Positions 18,138 to 27,538 are shown, counted from the stretch's first letter. The stretch is DNA of 64,000 nucleotides from JBNPEO01 sp050490315 (GCF_050490315.1 NZ_JBNPEO010000001.1:682001-746000), one strand, 5' to 3'. The notes: a model not told the origin generated them from the letters alone. Translations and numbers: made by a program.

Positions 18138-19845
18138 GCGCAGCGAGCGGCGCCGGTGGGCCGTCGCCGTCGTAATCATGGCTCTATTTTTGAGTGGTTG
18201 CGCCCAAATCCCTAGTTCTGGCCCGGTGACCAAAAGCCAAGACGAAAGCAGCGGGCAGCTCTCCGATGCCACTGTTTATTACCCTTCAGGGCCACGTACA
18301 GGGTCAAGCCCACAAGGCATCGTTGAAGATTTCTACAATGCAGGGAATTCGCACCAAGATGACTATGCGGTAGCTCGGCAATTCCTGACTCAATCTACGT
18401 CAGTCTCGTGGAAACCGGACCAGCGCACATTGGTCTACCGCTCCGCCAAGGTGGTCCCCGGCGGGAAAGCCAACGACTTCAACTATCAACTAGATGTTGC
18501 GTATTCGGTTGACTCAGAGGGAATCGCCACTCAGTTCCCCTCCGGCACGATTGAAAGTGTCCCGGTCACCTTGGCTCAGGTGGATGGACAATGGCGAATC
18601 TCCCAAGTCCAAGATGGCACCATCATTCCCGAAGAGATTTACCGTGGGCTCTACCAGCCTTACACCATCTACTTCTATGACCCGAGCTTCCAATACGCTG
18701 TTCCAGACGTCCGTTGGTTTATCAACCGTGCCTCTGTCACTAAGTCGATTGTCAGCGCACTCCTTGCTGGCCCGGCGCCGTACCTCAAAGATGCTGTGGT
18801 GAGCGCATTCCCTTCCGGAACTCAGCTAGCGCGGGAATCAGTACCTGTAGTGTCCGGGGCCGCGCAGGTTGACCTGACAGAGGATCTCTTAGAGACCTCG
18901 GTGGAGGACCGTCAGCGGATGCTGAACCAACTCACGCTCTCCTTCCGGGGACAATCAACAGTGGTCAGCGTCCAATTACGTGCGGGCCAAAACGAATTGC
19001 ATCTCGAAGACGCTGGCACCGTCTCGCCTCCGATTGTGGACAAAAACGTACCGTCATGGCAGATAGCCGTCGCCAACCACGAGCTGGTGAAGTACGAGAA
19101 CAACAAGACTGAACGCATCACCGGTCTGAAGGACACCTCAGCGCTTGGGCCGCGGTATCCGGCAGCGGCGCCAGCCTCGGCGTCGTACGCTTTTTTGAAC
19201 GATCAGCGCACCACGATGTACACCATCGTCCCGGGGCAATCGGCTCGAGCCGTCACCACCAGGAGCCGCTTGTCGCGGCCAAGTTTCGATCCCCAGAACT
19301 GGGTGTGGACGGCAGGACCTGGCGGCACCGGCGCCGAAGAGATTGTGGCGTACCGTCCGGACGGTGTTCGCGAAGGTGCCACCATGCCCAGCGTGATCCT
19401 GACCCCGAGTTGGCTTGCCGGCCGGGCGGTCAAGGAGTTCCAAGTTTCACGGGACGGCACACGCGCTCTAGTCATTTCTTCAGCGAACGGCAGCACTGCT
19501 GTCCAGCTGGTTGGAATCGTCCGCAGCAGCGATGGCACCCCGCGCGAACTGACCTCACCTATGACCTTGCCATCAACATCCTCGCCCGATCAAGGCGTGT
19601 GGGTTAGTGATTCCACGGTTGCAGTAATGGCCACTTCAGCTACCGCCTCGGTGACCCCCGAGCTGCTGACGCTCCGTTCGGGCCAAGCGCAGAACCTCCC
19701 GGCGCTGCAAGGTTTGCTGGCACTGAGCGCAGGCAACGGAGTTCAAGACCTGTATGCCCGTACTAAGGACGGCATTTTGCAGCGGGTGGGTAACAGCTGG
19801 GCTCAACAAACCACGGGCGTCCTGGACCCTAAATTCCCTGGCTAA
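18130..19845 (+). CDS. lpqB: Lipoprotein LpqB
   Basis: LpqB is the lipoprotein partner of MtrB and helps tune MtrA phosphorylation at the cell envelope. ATG 18130 overlaps mtrB and gives a lipoprotein signal: basic RRSERRR, a hydrophobic core, and the lipobox LSGC with C24 (571 residues in all). After PSSGPVT comes the GerMN-type domain (about 200-310; VPDVRWFINR, SIVSALLAGPAPYL). The second half (about 330-570) is the LpqB beta-propeller region. The frame is open further upstream inside mtrB, but that extension is the wrong-frame reading of the kinase gene. Confidence 0.95.
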   Translation: MNRRSERRRWAVAVVIMALFLSGCAQIPSSGPVTKSQDESSGQLSDATVYYPSGPRTGSSPQGIVEDFYNAGNSHQDDYAVARQFLTQSTSVSWKPDQRTLVYRSAKVVPGGKANDFNYQLDVAYSVDSEGIATQFPSGTIESVPVTLAQVDGQWRISQVQDGTIIPEEIYRGLYQPYTIYFYDPSFQYAVPDVRWFINRASVTKSIVSALLAGPAPYLKDAVVSAFPSGTQLARESVPVVSGAAQVDLTEDLLETSVEDRQRMLNQLTLSFRGQSTVVSVQLRAGQNELHLEDAGTVSPPIVDKNVPSWQIAVANHELVKYENNKTERITGLKDTSALGPRYPAAAPASASYAFLNDQRTTMYTIVPGQSARAVTTRSRLSRPSFDPQNWVWTAGPGGTGAEEIVAYRPDGVREGATMPSVILTPSWLAGRAVKEFQVSRDGTRALVISSANGSTAVQLVGIVRSSDGTPRELTSPMTLPSTSSPDQGVWVSDSTVAVMATSATASVTPELLTLRSGQAQNLPALQGLLALSAGNGVQDLYARTKDGILQRVGNSWAQQTTGVLDPKFPG

Positions 19846-19917
19846 AATTCAGTGCAGTTTTCCACATATGGGCATATTTGAGCCTCGCGTAGCGGCCGGA
19901 TAGCGCATGCTCGAGCT

Positions 19918-20709
19918 ATGGGAGCTCATAAAGTCCAGACGCTGAGCGGAAGAATCACTGCCTCTGCAACGGACGTCTTGAATCTGCTATTACCGGCTCA
20001 GTGCGTGCATTGTGGGCTCGAAGACACCATTTTGTGTCAACAGTGCGCGGCTCAGCTACGCGCTCAATGCCGAGTGCCTTTTCGTGCGGAGAGTGGTGCG
20101 CCAGCTCTGACCGAGTTCGACGGCACCGTGTTGCTGCCAGCAGTGGCCGCAGGTGTGTATCGGGACGAGTTATCCCAAGTGATTTTGGCCTACAAACACC
20201 TAGGTAGCGCTGGACTACTGCGTCCTTTGGCCCTCATACTCGCGCAGACTTTGCGAGTGGCGCTTGCTCCAGGTCCGCCGGTAATCCTTGTTCCGGTTCC
20301 CACCTCTTCGGCAGCATTCCGACGGCGGGGATTTAGTCCTGTCCAGGAGATGCTTCGGGCTGTGCAGACCAGTGGGTCGCTGGCGGTCGGTGTGAGCATC
20401 GGTGATGTTCTGGCGAAGAAAGCCTCCTGGGGTGCCGCCGGTGGCGGGCAAAAAGGTCTGGGTGCCGGTGAGCGATCAAGACGCGTCAGGCACAGTATGC
20501 GTTTGCGCTTGATTGTTCCGCAATGGGGGATAAATATGGCCCGCGCCGCTGTGTGTGGCCGCCGAGTGGTGATTGTGGACGACGTGCTCACCACCGGAGC
20601 CACACTCTCCGAAGCTGCCCGTGTGTTGCGGGCAGCCGGTGCCAGTGTAGAAGGAGCAGTAGTACTTGCCGCTTCACGGGCGCCGGCACCTGAAAGTAAC
20701 GACATCTGA
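19918..20709 (+). CDS. ComF-family phosphoribosyltransferase-like protein
   Basis: This 263-residue protein has the ComF layout. A zinc-ribbon with C29, C32, C40 and C43 (CVHCGLEDTILCQQC) is followed by VYRDELSQVILAYKHLG and a phosphoribosyltransferase fold with the PRPP-binding motif VVIVDDVLTTGATLSEA at about residue 220. ComF is needed for DNA uptake in competent bacteria, but homologues are widespread in non-competent species and the substrate is unknown. The segment LIVPQWGINMARAAVCG just before the PRPP motif is longer than usual. Its position between lpqB and hpf is conserved in actinobacteria. Confidence 0.9.
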   Translation: MGAHKVQTLSGRITASATDVLNLLLPAQCVHCGLEDTILCQQCAAQLRAQCRVPFRAESGAPALTEFDGTVLLPAVAAGVYRDELSQVILAYKHLGSAGLLRPLALILAQTLRVALAPGPPVILVPVPTSSAAFRRRGFSPVQEMLRAVQTSGSLAVGVSIGDVLAKKASWGAAGGGQKGLGAGERSRRVRHSMRLRLIVPQWGINMARAAVCGRRVVIVDDVLTTGATLSEAARVLRAAGASVEGAVVLAASRAPAPESNDI

Positions 20710-20893
20710 GCAGTGCCAGGAAAAAATAAGTGAAGAAAGGGTGAATAAGCAGGGCTAATGAACTAACGTCAGTTGTGGGTACTAAATCAAGAGATGTACC
20801 TTTCGATGGCGGCTCGGAAAGGGGCTCGACTGTCAATACAGATCGGCCCCAGAAGTGCCGCTGTCGTGTCACCGAAGTTATTTGGAGGGCACC

Positions 20894-21616
20894 ATGGAAT
20901 TCATGATCAGCGGACGGAACCTGACAGTTTCTGAGCGCTTCCGGGATTACGCCGGCGAAAAGATCGCAAAGATCGAGTCACTCGGAGACAAGATTCAACG
21001 AGTGGACGCCAAGGTTTCTAAGGAAACTAATGCACGATCCACGGACAACCTCCTGACCGTTGAAGTCACCGTTTTGGGACGCGGACCTGTGATTCGAGCT
21101 GAGGCTTCGGCTCCGGACAAGTTTGCCGCTTTTGATTTGGCCTATGCCAAGTTGCTTGAGCGCCTCCGCCGGGCCAAGGACCGTCGCAAGGTCCATCACG
21201 GTCGCCATACACCGAAGGCAGTTCGCGAAGCTACGGCCACTCTGGAACCGGCCAGCACCAGCACGCCGCTCTACCTCGAAACTGCTCAGGAAGAGACGTC
21301 GGCGCCCACTGAAGAACGCTCGCCGTATGAGATCGAGAACGACATTCCCGCAGGCGATAGTCCCGTCCTCATTCGTCGCAAAGTTTTCCCAGCGGTCAAG
21401 ATGACCATGGACGAAGCAGTGGACAACATGGAGCTTGTGGGGCACGATTTCTACTTGTTTATCGATAGCGCCAATGACACACCCTCGGTGGTATATCGTC
21501 GCCGGGGCTGGACGTACGGAATCATCACGCTTGATCAGAACTGCGAACCGGGCACTGGTCCCGTGGAAGAGCAGATTCATGCGTATCACTCCGATGACCA
21601 GGTGGCCAGCGTCTAG
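20894..21616 (+). CDS. hpf: Long-form ribosome hibernation promoting factor (HPF)
   Basis: HPF binds resting ribosomes; the long form joins two 70S particles into 100S dimers. From ATG 20894 the protein has 240 residues. The N-terminal S30AE domain covers about 1-105 (MEFMISGRNLTVSERF, LLTVEVTVLGRGPVIRAEA, LERLRRAKDRRKVH). A linker of variable sequence follows. The C-terminal dimerisation domain covers about 178-235 (VLIRRKVFPAVKMTMDEAVDNMELVGHDFYLF, VVYRRRGWTYGII). The start is set by TTTGGAGGG, an excellent ribosome-binding site seven bases upstream. The gap before it is 184 bases, so it probably has its own promoter, as expected for a stress gene. Confidence 0.96.
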   Translation: MEFMISGRNLTVSERFRDYAGEKIAKIESLGDKIQRVDAKVSKETNARSTDNLLTVEVTVLGRGPVIRAEASAPDKFAAFDLAYAKLLERLRRAKDRRKVHHGRHTPKAVREATATLEPASTSTPLYLETAQEETSAPTEERSPYEIENDIPAGDSPVLIRRKVFPAVKMTMDEAVDNMELVGHDFYLFIDSANDTPSVVYRRRGWTYGIITLDQNCEPGTGPVEEQIHAYHSDDQVASV

Positions 21617-21659
21617 GCCTTGAGTGCTTGGCATAACGCCAATGTAATGACTGTATAAA

Positions 21660-21695
21660 AGCTGATGCGGGTCCAGTGATGGGCCCGCATCAGCT
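21660..21695. terminator. 12-bp perfect hairpin after hpf
   Basis: AGCTGATGCGGG (21660-21671) pairs perfectly with CCCGCATCAGCT (21684-21695). On the plus strand no T-run follows; on the minus strand the stem is followed by TTTTATACAG. It may terminate hpf transcription as a T-less actinobacterial hairpin, or stop antisense transcription. It ends 18 bases before the next start codon. Confidence 0.6.
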
Positions 21696-21712
21696 GTGGA
21701 AGGACACAAATC

Positions 21713-22924
21713 TTGGCGCAACTATCACTCGCGCAGGCTCGCAGAATTGCCCTCGGTGCTCAGGGACTCGCGAAGGCCCGCAAGCCTGGGCCGGTTTCGG
21801 CGCGGGCGATCAGTGGCGCGTTTGAGCGGATGCAATTGGTGCAGATCGACTCGGTTAATGTGCTGTCCCGCAGCCACTATCTGCCGTTTTTCTCCCGTCT
21901 TGGCGACTATGACCGTTCCACCCTCGAGACAATGTCTAATCGATCTCCGCGGCGAATGATGGAGTACTGGGCCCATGAAGCCAGTTACATCCAGCCTCAG
22001 CACTTTCATGATTTGCGGGTGTGGCAAAACCGTACGTGGATGGGTGCCAAAAACCTGGACCCTGAGCTTCGTGATCAGCTTGCCGGGCAAATTATGACGG
22101 TGCTGTCCACCAGCCGCCCGCTGACCGCCTCCGAGGTGACGGCGCGCATTGACCACAAAGAAGAACGAGAAGACGTTAATTGGGGATGGAATTGGAACTC
22201 CGCGAAGCGTGTTCTCGAAGACCTTTTTGAACAAGGAACTATTACATCTGCTGGTCGCACAGATCAGTTTGAGCGCAGATACACTTTGACCCATAAGGCT
22301 TATCCTCAAACAGCGCAGTTGGGGGAGGCATCGCGGGAGGAGTCCATGGTTCGTCTGATTAAAGCCTCAGCTCGTGCCCACGGAATCGGCTCCCTTCGTT
22401 GCCTAGCCGACTATTTCCGTATGCCACAATCGGCGGCGAGTACCGCCGTCGACCATTTGTTGCGAACTGGCGTCCTAGAAAAGGTTCAGGTGGCTGGCTG
22501 GGATCGGGAACTGTATTTACACACTGAGGCCGCTTTACCGCGCCGGGCCACGGGGCGCGCATTGCTGAGCCCTTTTGACCCCGTGGTGTTTGAGCGGCGC
22601 CGCCTCGAAGAACTATTCGGTATGCACTACCGCCTGGAGATTTATACACCGGCGCACAAACGACGTTATGGGTACTACGTTTTGCCGTTCTTGTTACGGG
22701 ACAGCTTTGTTGCCCGGGTGGATCTGAAGGCTGACCGGCAAGCCTCGGCACTTTGGGTACGCGCAAGCCATGCCGAGCCCGGCGCACCGTTGGACACAGC
22801 TCAGGAACTGGCCGCGGAACTGCGCTTGATGGCAACTTGGCTCAAGTTGGACACCGTCAGGGTCGACGACGAAGGAGACCTCGGCGCGCAGCTCGCCGAC
22901 GCGGTGCACACCCTAGAAAATTAG
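21713..22924 (+). CDS. YcaQ-like winged-helix DNA glycosylase
   Basis: The 403-residue protein belongs to the HTH_42 family (COG3214) that includes E. coli YcaQ and Streptomyces AlkZ, glycosylases that excise alkylated bases and unhook interstrand crosslinks. The start is TTG with AAGGACAC upstream. The catalytic loop reads MQLVQIDSVNVLSRSHYLPFFSRLG; Q44-I45-D46 is the Q-x-D form described for YcaQ-type crosslink unhookers, rather than the Q-x-Q of AlkZ. Later family marks are MMEYWAHEASYI, RALLSPFDPVVFERRR and a basic KRRYGYYVLPFL. The gene stands alone between hpf and secA. The role in DNA repair is inferred from the family. Confidence 0.85.
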   Translation: MAQLSLAQARRIALGAQGLAKARKPGPVSARAISGAFERMQLVQIDSVNVLSRSHYLPFFSRLGDYDRSTLETMSNRSPRRMMEYWAHEASYIQPQHFHDLRVWQNRTWMGAKNLDPELRDQLAGQIMTVLSTSRPLTASEVTARIDHKEEREDVNWGWNWNSAKRVLEDLFEQGTITSAGRTDQFERRYTLTHKAYPQTAQLGEASREESMVRLIKASARAHGIGSLRCLADYFRMPQSAASTAVDHLLRTGVLEKVQVAGWDRELYLHTEAALPRRATGRALLSPFDPVVFERRRLEELFGMHYRLEIYTPAHKRRYGYYVLPFLLRDSFVARVDLKADRQASALWVRASHAEPGAPLDTAQELAAELRLMATWLKLDTVRVDDEGDLGAQLADAVHTLEN

Positions 22925-23027
22925 ATACGGACTTTCACTCAGAGGGAAAGGCGCGCACGTGGTGTGAGTCTCTCCCGTAGACTGAACACGCCAGATTTCG
23001 GCAGCAATGGACTGGGAGCAACGTCAC

Positions 23028-25760
23028 GTGGCATCACTTCTTGAAAAACTTCTTCGCACCGGCGATAAGAAGACCCTGAGGCAACTGCGCAATTATGCAG
23101 CTTCAATCAACGCCCTCGAGGACACACTCAAGACGTTCACGGACGCTGAGTTGCGCGAAGAAACTGACCGGCTCAAGCTGCGTCACTCTGACGGCGAAAG
23201 CCTGGATGATCTTCTGCCAGAGGCTTTTGCTGCAGTGCGTGAAGCGTCTTCCCGCACCCTAGGTATGCGCCACTTCGACGTTCAGTTGATGGGTGGCGCC
23301 GCGCTGCACTTGGGCAACATTGCCGAAATGAAGACTGGTGAAGGTAAAACTTTGGTGGCCACGGCCCCGGCATACCTCAACGCACTAAGTGGCAAAGGCG
23401 TGCACGTAGTTACGGTCAACGATTACTTGGCCGAATATCAGTCAGACCTGATGGGGCGCGTCTACCGGTTCCTTGGCCTCAGCAGCGGTTGCATCCTCTC
23501 CAACCAGGATCCCGCTGTTCGGCGTGAACAGTACGCCTCTGACATCACCTATGGCACTAACAACGAGTTCGGCTTTGACTACCTGCGAGACAACATGGCG
23601 TGGGACAGCACTGAGCTTGTTCAGCGGGGGCACAACTTTGCGATTGTGGATGAAGTTGACTCGATCCTGATCGATGAGGCCCGCACCCCGCTCATCATTT
23701 CTGGACCGGCTCAAGGCGACGCGAACCGCTGGTATGGCGAATTCGCCAAGGTTGTTAACCGGCTCAGCGTTGAAACTGACTACGAGGTTGATGAGAAAAA
23801 GCGTACCGTCGGTGTGCTGGAGAACGGTATTGAAAAGGTTGAGGATTACCTCGGCATTTCTAACCTGTACGAGTCGGCAAATACTCCGCTGATTGGCTTT
23901 TTGAACAACGCCATCAAAGCTAAGGAACTCTTTAAGCGCGACAAGGACTACGTCGTTTTGGACGGCGAAGTCCTCATCGTTGACGAGCACACTGGACGTA
24001 TTCTGGCTGGCCGCCGGTACAACGAAGGTATGCACCAGGCGATTGAGGCCAAAGAAGGCGTTGAAATCAAGGCCGAGAACCAGACGCTCGCCACCGTAAC
24101 GCTGCAGAACTACTTCCGCATGTACAACAAGCTCGCAGGTATGACCGGTACTGCCGAGACCGAGGCCGCAGAATTTATGGGCACCTACAAGCTCGGTGTG
24201 GTGGCCATTCCCACCAACCGTGAAATGCAGCGTGTGGACCAGCCGGACCTGGTGTTCAAAAACGAGCAGGTTAAGTTTGACGCGGTAGTCCAAGACATCG
24301 TCGAACGCCACAAATTGGGCCAGCCGGTCCTTGTTGGTACCACCAGCGTGGAGAAGAGTGAATATCTTTCCCGCCAGTTGGCCAAGGAAGGCGTTAAGCA
24401 CGAGGTCCTCAACGCTAAGAACCACGCTCGCGAAGCAAGCATTGTTGCCGAGGCTGGACGCAAGGGAGCAGTGACGGTTGCCACCAACATGGCTGGTCGC
24501 GGAACCGACATTATGCTCGGTGGTAGCCCGGAGTTCACGGCCGTTGCGGCGCTCAAGGCAAAGGGTCTTGACCCGGTTGATACCCCGGAAGAGTATGAGG
24601 CTGCATGGCCGGAAGCCCTCGAAGCTGCCAAAAAGGCTGTTAAGGACGAGCATGAGGAAGTCCTGGGCTTGGGCGGGCTGTATGTTTTGGGTACGGAACG
24701 CCATGAGTCTCGCCGGATTGATAACCAGTTGCGTGGACGGTCCGGCCGTCAGGGTGACCCGGGCGAATCTCGCTTCTACCTTTCCTTGACCGATGACTTG
24801 ATGCGCTTGTTCAACTCCGGTGGCGCTGAGCGGCTGATGGCTTCTTCGCTTCCGGACGATGTCCCGCTCGAGTCGAAGCTGGTTTCGCGTGCTATCGCCT
24901 CTGCGCAGGGCCAGGTTGAGGGCCGCAACGCCGAACAGCGTAAAAACGTTTTGAAGTACGACGACGTGTTGAACCGCCAGCGCGAAGCAATCTACGGCGA
25001 CCGTCGGCGGATTCTTGAGGGCGATGATCTGCACGAAAAGGTCCAGTTCTTCCTGGAAGATACGATCAATGCAGTTATTGACGATTCGACCGCCGAAGGC
25101 CATGGCGATGACTGGGACTACGCACAGTTGTGGAGGAACCTCAAAACGCTCTACCCCGTGACCTTGACTTACCATGACGTGATTGACGAGGCCGGAGGAA
25201 AGTCTCGCGTTACGAGTGAGTTCTTGAAGGAAGAGATTCTTTCCGATGCTCGCTTGGTCTACCAAGGCCGCGAAAACCAGCTCGGCGAAGCAAGCATGCG
25301 CGAGCTTGAGCGTCGTGTGGTGCTGTCCGTGATTGGACGCAAGTGGCAAGAACACTTGTATGAAATGGACTACCTCAAGGAGGGAATCGGTCTGCGAGCT
25401 ATGGCTCAGCGTGACCCGCTGGTTGAGTACCAGCGTGAAGGTTTCACCATGTTCCAGTCCATGATGGCTGCGATTCGTGAAGAGAGCGTTGGCTTCTTGT
25501 TCAACCTTGAAGTTGAGGTTACGCCCGGCGAAGAAGGTTCAGCTGAGGGTGAGGCAAACCATGAGCCACACATTCACGCTACGGGCTTGGAAGCTCCCGC
25601 TAAGCCGGCACAGTTGCAGTACACAGCACCCACTGAGGATGGCGATGCGGAAACTCATATTGAGACCGCACGCAATACGGATGCCGCTGATGCTCGCTCA
25701 GGTAATCCGGCTAAGGCTGCTGCAGCCAAGGCGAAAAGAAACAACAAGAAGAAGCGCTGA
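23028..25760 (+). CDS. secA: Preprotein translocase ATPase SecA
   Basis: SecA drives export of unfolded proteins through SecYEG. GTG 23028 is preferred to an ATG seven codons upstream because GGGAG is well placed and the protein then begins as other SecA proteins do (MASLLEKLLRTGD). It has 910 residues. Walker A is MKTGEGKTLVA (GEGKT at 104-108), Walker B region IVDEVDSILIDEARTPLI, and the second ATPase half has TNMAGRGTDIMLGG and QLRGRSGRQGDPG. The usual C-terminal zinc-binding tail is missing; instead there is an Ala/Lys-rich end (KAAAAKAKRNNKKKR), as in many actinobacterial SecA1 proteins. It is monocistronic here and meets a convergent gene at a hairpin. Confidence 0.98.
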   Translation: MASLLEKLLRTGDKKTLRQLRNYAASINALEDTLKTFTDAELREETDRLKLRHSDGESLDDLLPEAFAAVREASSRTLGMRHFDVQLMGGAALHLGNIAEMKTGEGKTLVATAPAYLNALSGKGVHVVTVNDYLAEYQSDLMGRVYRFLGLSSGCILSNQDPAVRREQYASDITYGTNNEFGFDYLRDNMAWDSTELVQRGHNFAIVDEVDSILIDEARTPLIISGPAQGDANRWYGEFAKVVNRLSVETDYEVDEKKRTVGVLENGIEKVEDYLGISNLYESANTPLIGFLNNAIKAKELFKRDKDYVVLDGEVLIVDEHTGRILAGRRYNEGMHQAIEAKEGVEIKAENQTLATVTLQNYFRMYNKLAGMTGTAETEAAEFMGTYKLGVVAIPTNREMQRVDQPDLVFKNEQVKFDAVVQDIVERHKLGQPVLVGTTSVEKSEYLSRQLAKEGVKHEVLNAKNHAREASIVAEAGRKGAVTVATNMAGRGTDIMLGGSPEFTAVAALKAKGLDPVDTPEEYEAAWPEALEAAKKAVKDEHEEVLGLGGLYVLGTERHESRRIDNQLRGRSGRQGDPGESRFYLSLTDDLMRLFNSGGAERLMASSLPDDVPLESKLVSRAIASAQGQVEGRNAEQRKNVLKYDDVLNRQREAIYGDRRRILEGDDLHEKVQFFLEDTINAVIDDSTAEGHGDDWDYAQLWRNLKTLYPVTLTYHDVIDEAGGKSRVTSEFLKEEILSDARLVYQGRENQLGEASMRELERRVVLSVIGRKWQEHLYEMDYLKEGIGLRAMAQRDPLVEYQREGFTMFQSMMAAIREESVGFLFNLEVEVTPGEEGSAEGEANHEPHIHATGLEAPAKPAQLQYTAPTEDGDAETHIETARNTDAADARSGNPAKAAAAKAKRNNKKKR

Positions 25761-25807
25761 TCGCCAGGGATAAGACCCCTCTGGTGAGATTTCATTAGTG
25801 CGTTGAA

Positions 25808-25840
25808 CTGACGCGTCGTCCGGTCTGGGCGGCGCGTCAG
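25808..25840. terminator. Hairpin between convergent secA and Rv3235-like genes
   Basis: CTGACGCGTCGTCC (25808-25821) pairs with GGGCGGCGCGTCAG (25827-25840), giving a 14-bp stem with two G-U pairs and a five-base loop. It lies 47 bases after the secA stop and overlaps the stop codon of the convergent gene. No long T-run follows on either strand, so termination may be inefficient or Rho-assisted. Confidence 0.65.
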
Positions 25841-26322
25841 CCAATTTCTAGAGCTGTAACGCACCAGGACGCTTGGCGTTGTTCTAGCCGCACGGCCACT
25901 GCTCGAGCCTTGGTGTCCTCACGGACCAACAAAGCGAGCTCGTAGACGCCCTCGCATACCTGACTGGCATGGACACTACGAACGGCCGGGTTAGCGTGGA
26001 CTTTACGGCGGTTGCCCGCTGCTTTCTCCGAATTGCGGCTAATGGTGGCGCGTAGCTCGAGCGCTGCGAAGATGTTCGGCTCCAACCAACGTGAGAGCTG
26101 ACGCGATGGTCGGGTACCGGCCAGGACTTCCATCGCTGCTTGCACTACTGTGCCAGCCGTGTGGCGAACCTCTCTGATCTCTTGGGCTCCAACAACGCTG
26201 AGTACCGGTTGTTGCGACGGTGCTGGCGCCATAGCGCTGGCGCGTTTGGCCGTGCCCGCTCGCTTTGCGCTGGGGGCTTTGGGGGAAACGGCGGGAACTT
26301 TCTTCAGTGTGCTGATGCTCAT
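25837..26322 (-). CDS. Rv3235-family (DUF6459-like) protein
   Basis: This 161-residue protein is a conserved actinobacterial family of unknown function found near secA. The first 50 residues are Ala/Pro/Lys-rich and likely disordered. The conserved part begins around VVQAAMEVLAGTRPSRQLSRWLEPNIFAALELRA and ends with a beta-rich segment (GVYELALLVREDTKARAVAVRLEQ, SWCVTALEIG). ATG 26322 with AAGGGC upstream is chosen over an open frame to 26544, which would overlap the upstream gene. The family name is given from the RxxSRWL-type core and position; the fit is good but was not tested by search. Confidence 0.72.
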   Translation of the reverse strand: MSISTLKKVPAVSPKAPSAKRAGTAKRASAMAPAPSQQPVLSVVGAQEIREVRHTAGTVVQAAMEVLAGTRPSRQLSRWLEPNIFAALELRATISRNSEKAAGNRRKVHANPAVRSVHASQVCEGVYELALLVREDTKARAVAVRLEQRQASWCVTALEIG

Positions 26323-26380
26323 GGGACTGCCCTTCAATCTGAGGTGGAATAACGAGTGGTGATGAGTTCGAGTGGAATTC

Positions 26381-27310
26381 TTAGTGTGCGGGGATCCAAA
26401 GCACCGTGCCGGGAAGCAATAGATTGGGGTCCTCGCCCACAACCTCTCGGTTGAGTTGGAACCAGCGGGGCCATTCGGCTGCAATCTCGGCATCGCTAGC
26501 ACCAGCCGGCAGGTGTCGAGCCGCGAGACTCCACAGACTGTCACCTGCCACGGCGGCTACCGTTCCGGCCCGGCGGCCACCCTTCGCATTCGAAGCGGCA
26601 CTTGCACTTGAGGTGGGGCTGGCGCTTTCGGCAACTTCCCGCTTCTGCGGTGGTGCTAAGACACCTGCATTTGCGGCCGGTGCACTTGGCGTCCAAGCCC
26701 CACGAATCGGCGTCGAGCCGGAAACTGCCTGAGATGTTGCAGCCGATAATGGCGGGTGCGCTGGAGCTGCGCTTGGGGGTGTAGCTGTTGTGCTGCTAGG
26801 GATAGCTGTGGCAGTTGCTGCTGGACTTGAAGTAGCAGTGGCATTAGCGGCATTGGCGTTAGCGGTGACAGTAGCGGCCGCGCCGGCCGTGGCTGAGACC
26901 GCCGGCACCGGGTGCCACCTTGGGTCAAGGGCAGCGTCTGTGGCTTGTGCCATGGGCGCTGCCAAGAGGTTGATTCCTAAGATCGCAAGTGCCAAGCGGC
27001 GCATAAACACTGGTGCAAAGCGTCCAGCTTGTTCAGATGCGCGGTTTTTACCGAGCTTGCCCAACACTGCGGCAATGAGTGCAGCAAGAAGTGAAAGAAT
27101 CCACCAAAGGACCACTGCCAAGCCAGTAACGGTGGCCAACAAACCAAGCAGACCTTCAAAATCAGGATGCCCGGCCATAAGGTCTTGAACGGCTCCGCGA
27201 CTAGCGGCGCTACTTCCTATCCAGACCAGGGCAATTCCGAGTATCAAGATGACGGTAGCCATAGCGGCGTCCATAGAAACGCGATGCTGAATGGGCTGGT
27301 GTTGGTTCAT
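26381..27310 (-). CDS. LysM domain-containing membrane protein
   Basis: The 309-residue protein has two N-terminal membrane spans (TVILILGIALVWIG and LLGLLATVTGLAVVLWWILSLLAALIAAV), a third hydrophobic segment near 105-125, then a low-complexity Ala/Thr/Pro-rich linker of about 110 residues. It ends with a C-terminal LysM-type domain (AVAGDSLWSLAARHLPAGASDAEIAAEWPRWFQLN to PNLLLPGTVLWIP). LysM domains bind peptidoglycan, so this end should lie in the wall. GGAG lies before ATG 27310. It is upstream of the Rv3235-like gene on the same strand with a 58-base gap, so the two may be co-transcribed. Confidence 0.85.
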   Translation of the reverse strand: MNQHQPIQHRVSMDAAMATVILILGIALVWIGSSAASRGAVQDLMAGHPDFEGLLGLLATVTGLAVVLWWILSLLAALIAAVLGKLGKNRASEQAGRFAPVFMRRLALAILGINLLAAPMAQATDAALDPRWHPVPAVSATAGAAATVTANANAANATATSSPAATATAIPSSTTATPPSAAPAHPPLSAATSQAVSGSTPIRGAWTPSAPAANAGVLAPPQKREVAESASPTSSASAASNAKGGRRAGTVAAVAGDSLWSLAARHLPAGASDAEIAAEWPRWFQLNREVVGEDPNLLLPGTVLWIPAH

Positions 27311-27403
27311 TACCGGACTCCGATCATGTCATTTGATGTAGTTTGACGAATTTGAATTCAGTTTGACTCATTCCATCGACGTTTGTCTAGAGGATAGATT
27401 TTC

Positions 27404-27413
27404 TTGACGTCAG
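27404..27413. repeat. TTGACGTCAG element, copy 1
   Basis: Identical ten-base copy of the element at 27529-27538, including the palindrome TGACGTCA. It may be an operator or a -35 box; both are inference. Confidence 0.4.
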
Positions 27414-27528
27414 TTTTTCGCTCATATTTGCGTGCTGGGACTCACCGTCAAGCTAAGAAAAACGCGTTGGCCTGCGTAAACGTGCAGATTCCAGGCCCTG
27501 AGGGATGGTTGAGAAATTTCCGGAGATT

Positions 27529-27538
27529 TTGACGTCAG
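27529..27538. repeat. TTGACGTCAG element, copy 2
   Basis: Second copy, 125 bases from the first and 101 bases before the start of the plus-strand gene at 27640. TTGACG resembles a -35 box, but no good -10 hexamer lies 16-18 bases downstream. Confidence 0.4.

Noticed and set aside
23442..25355. A 637-codon open frame on the minus strand opposite secA
   Set aside because: It lies fully inside secA, whose sequence is unmistakable. The antisense product has no recognisable domain, and long antisense frames are common opposite GC-biased codons.
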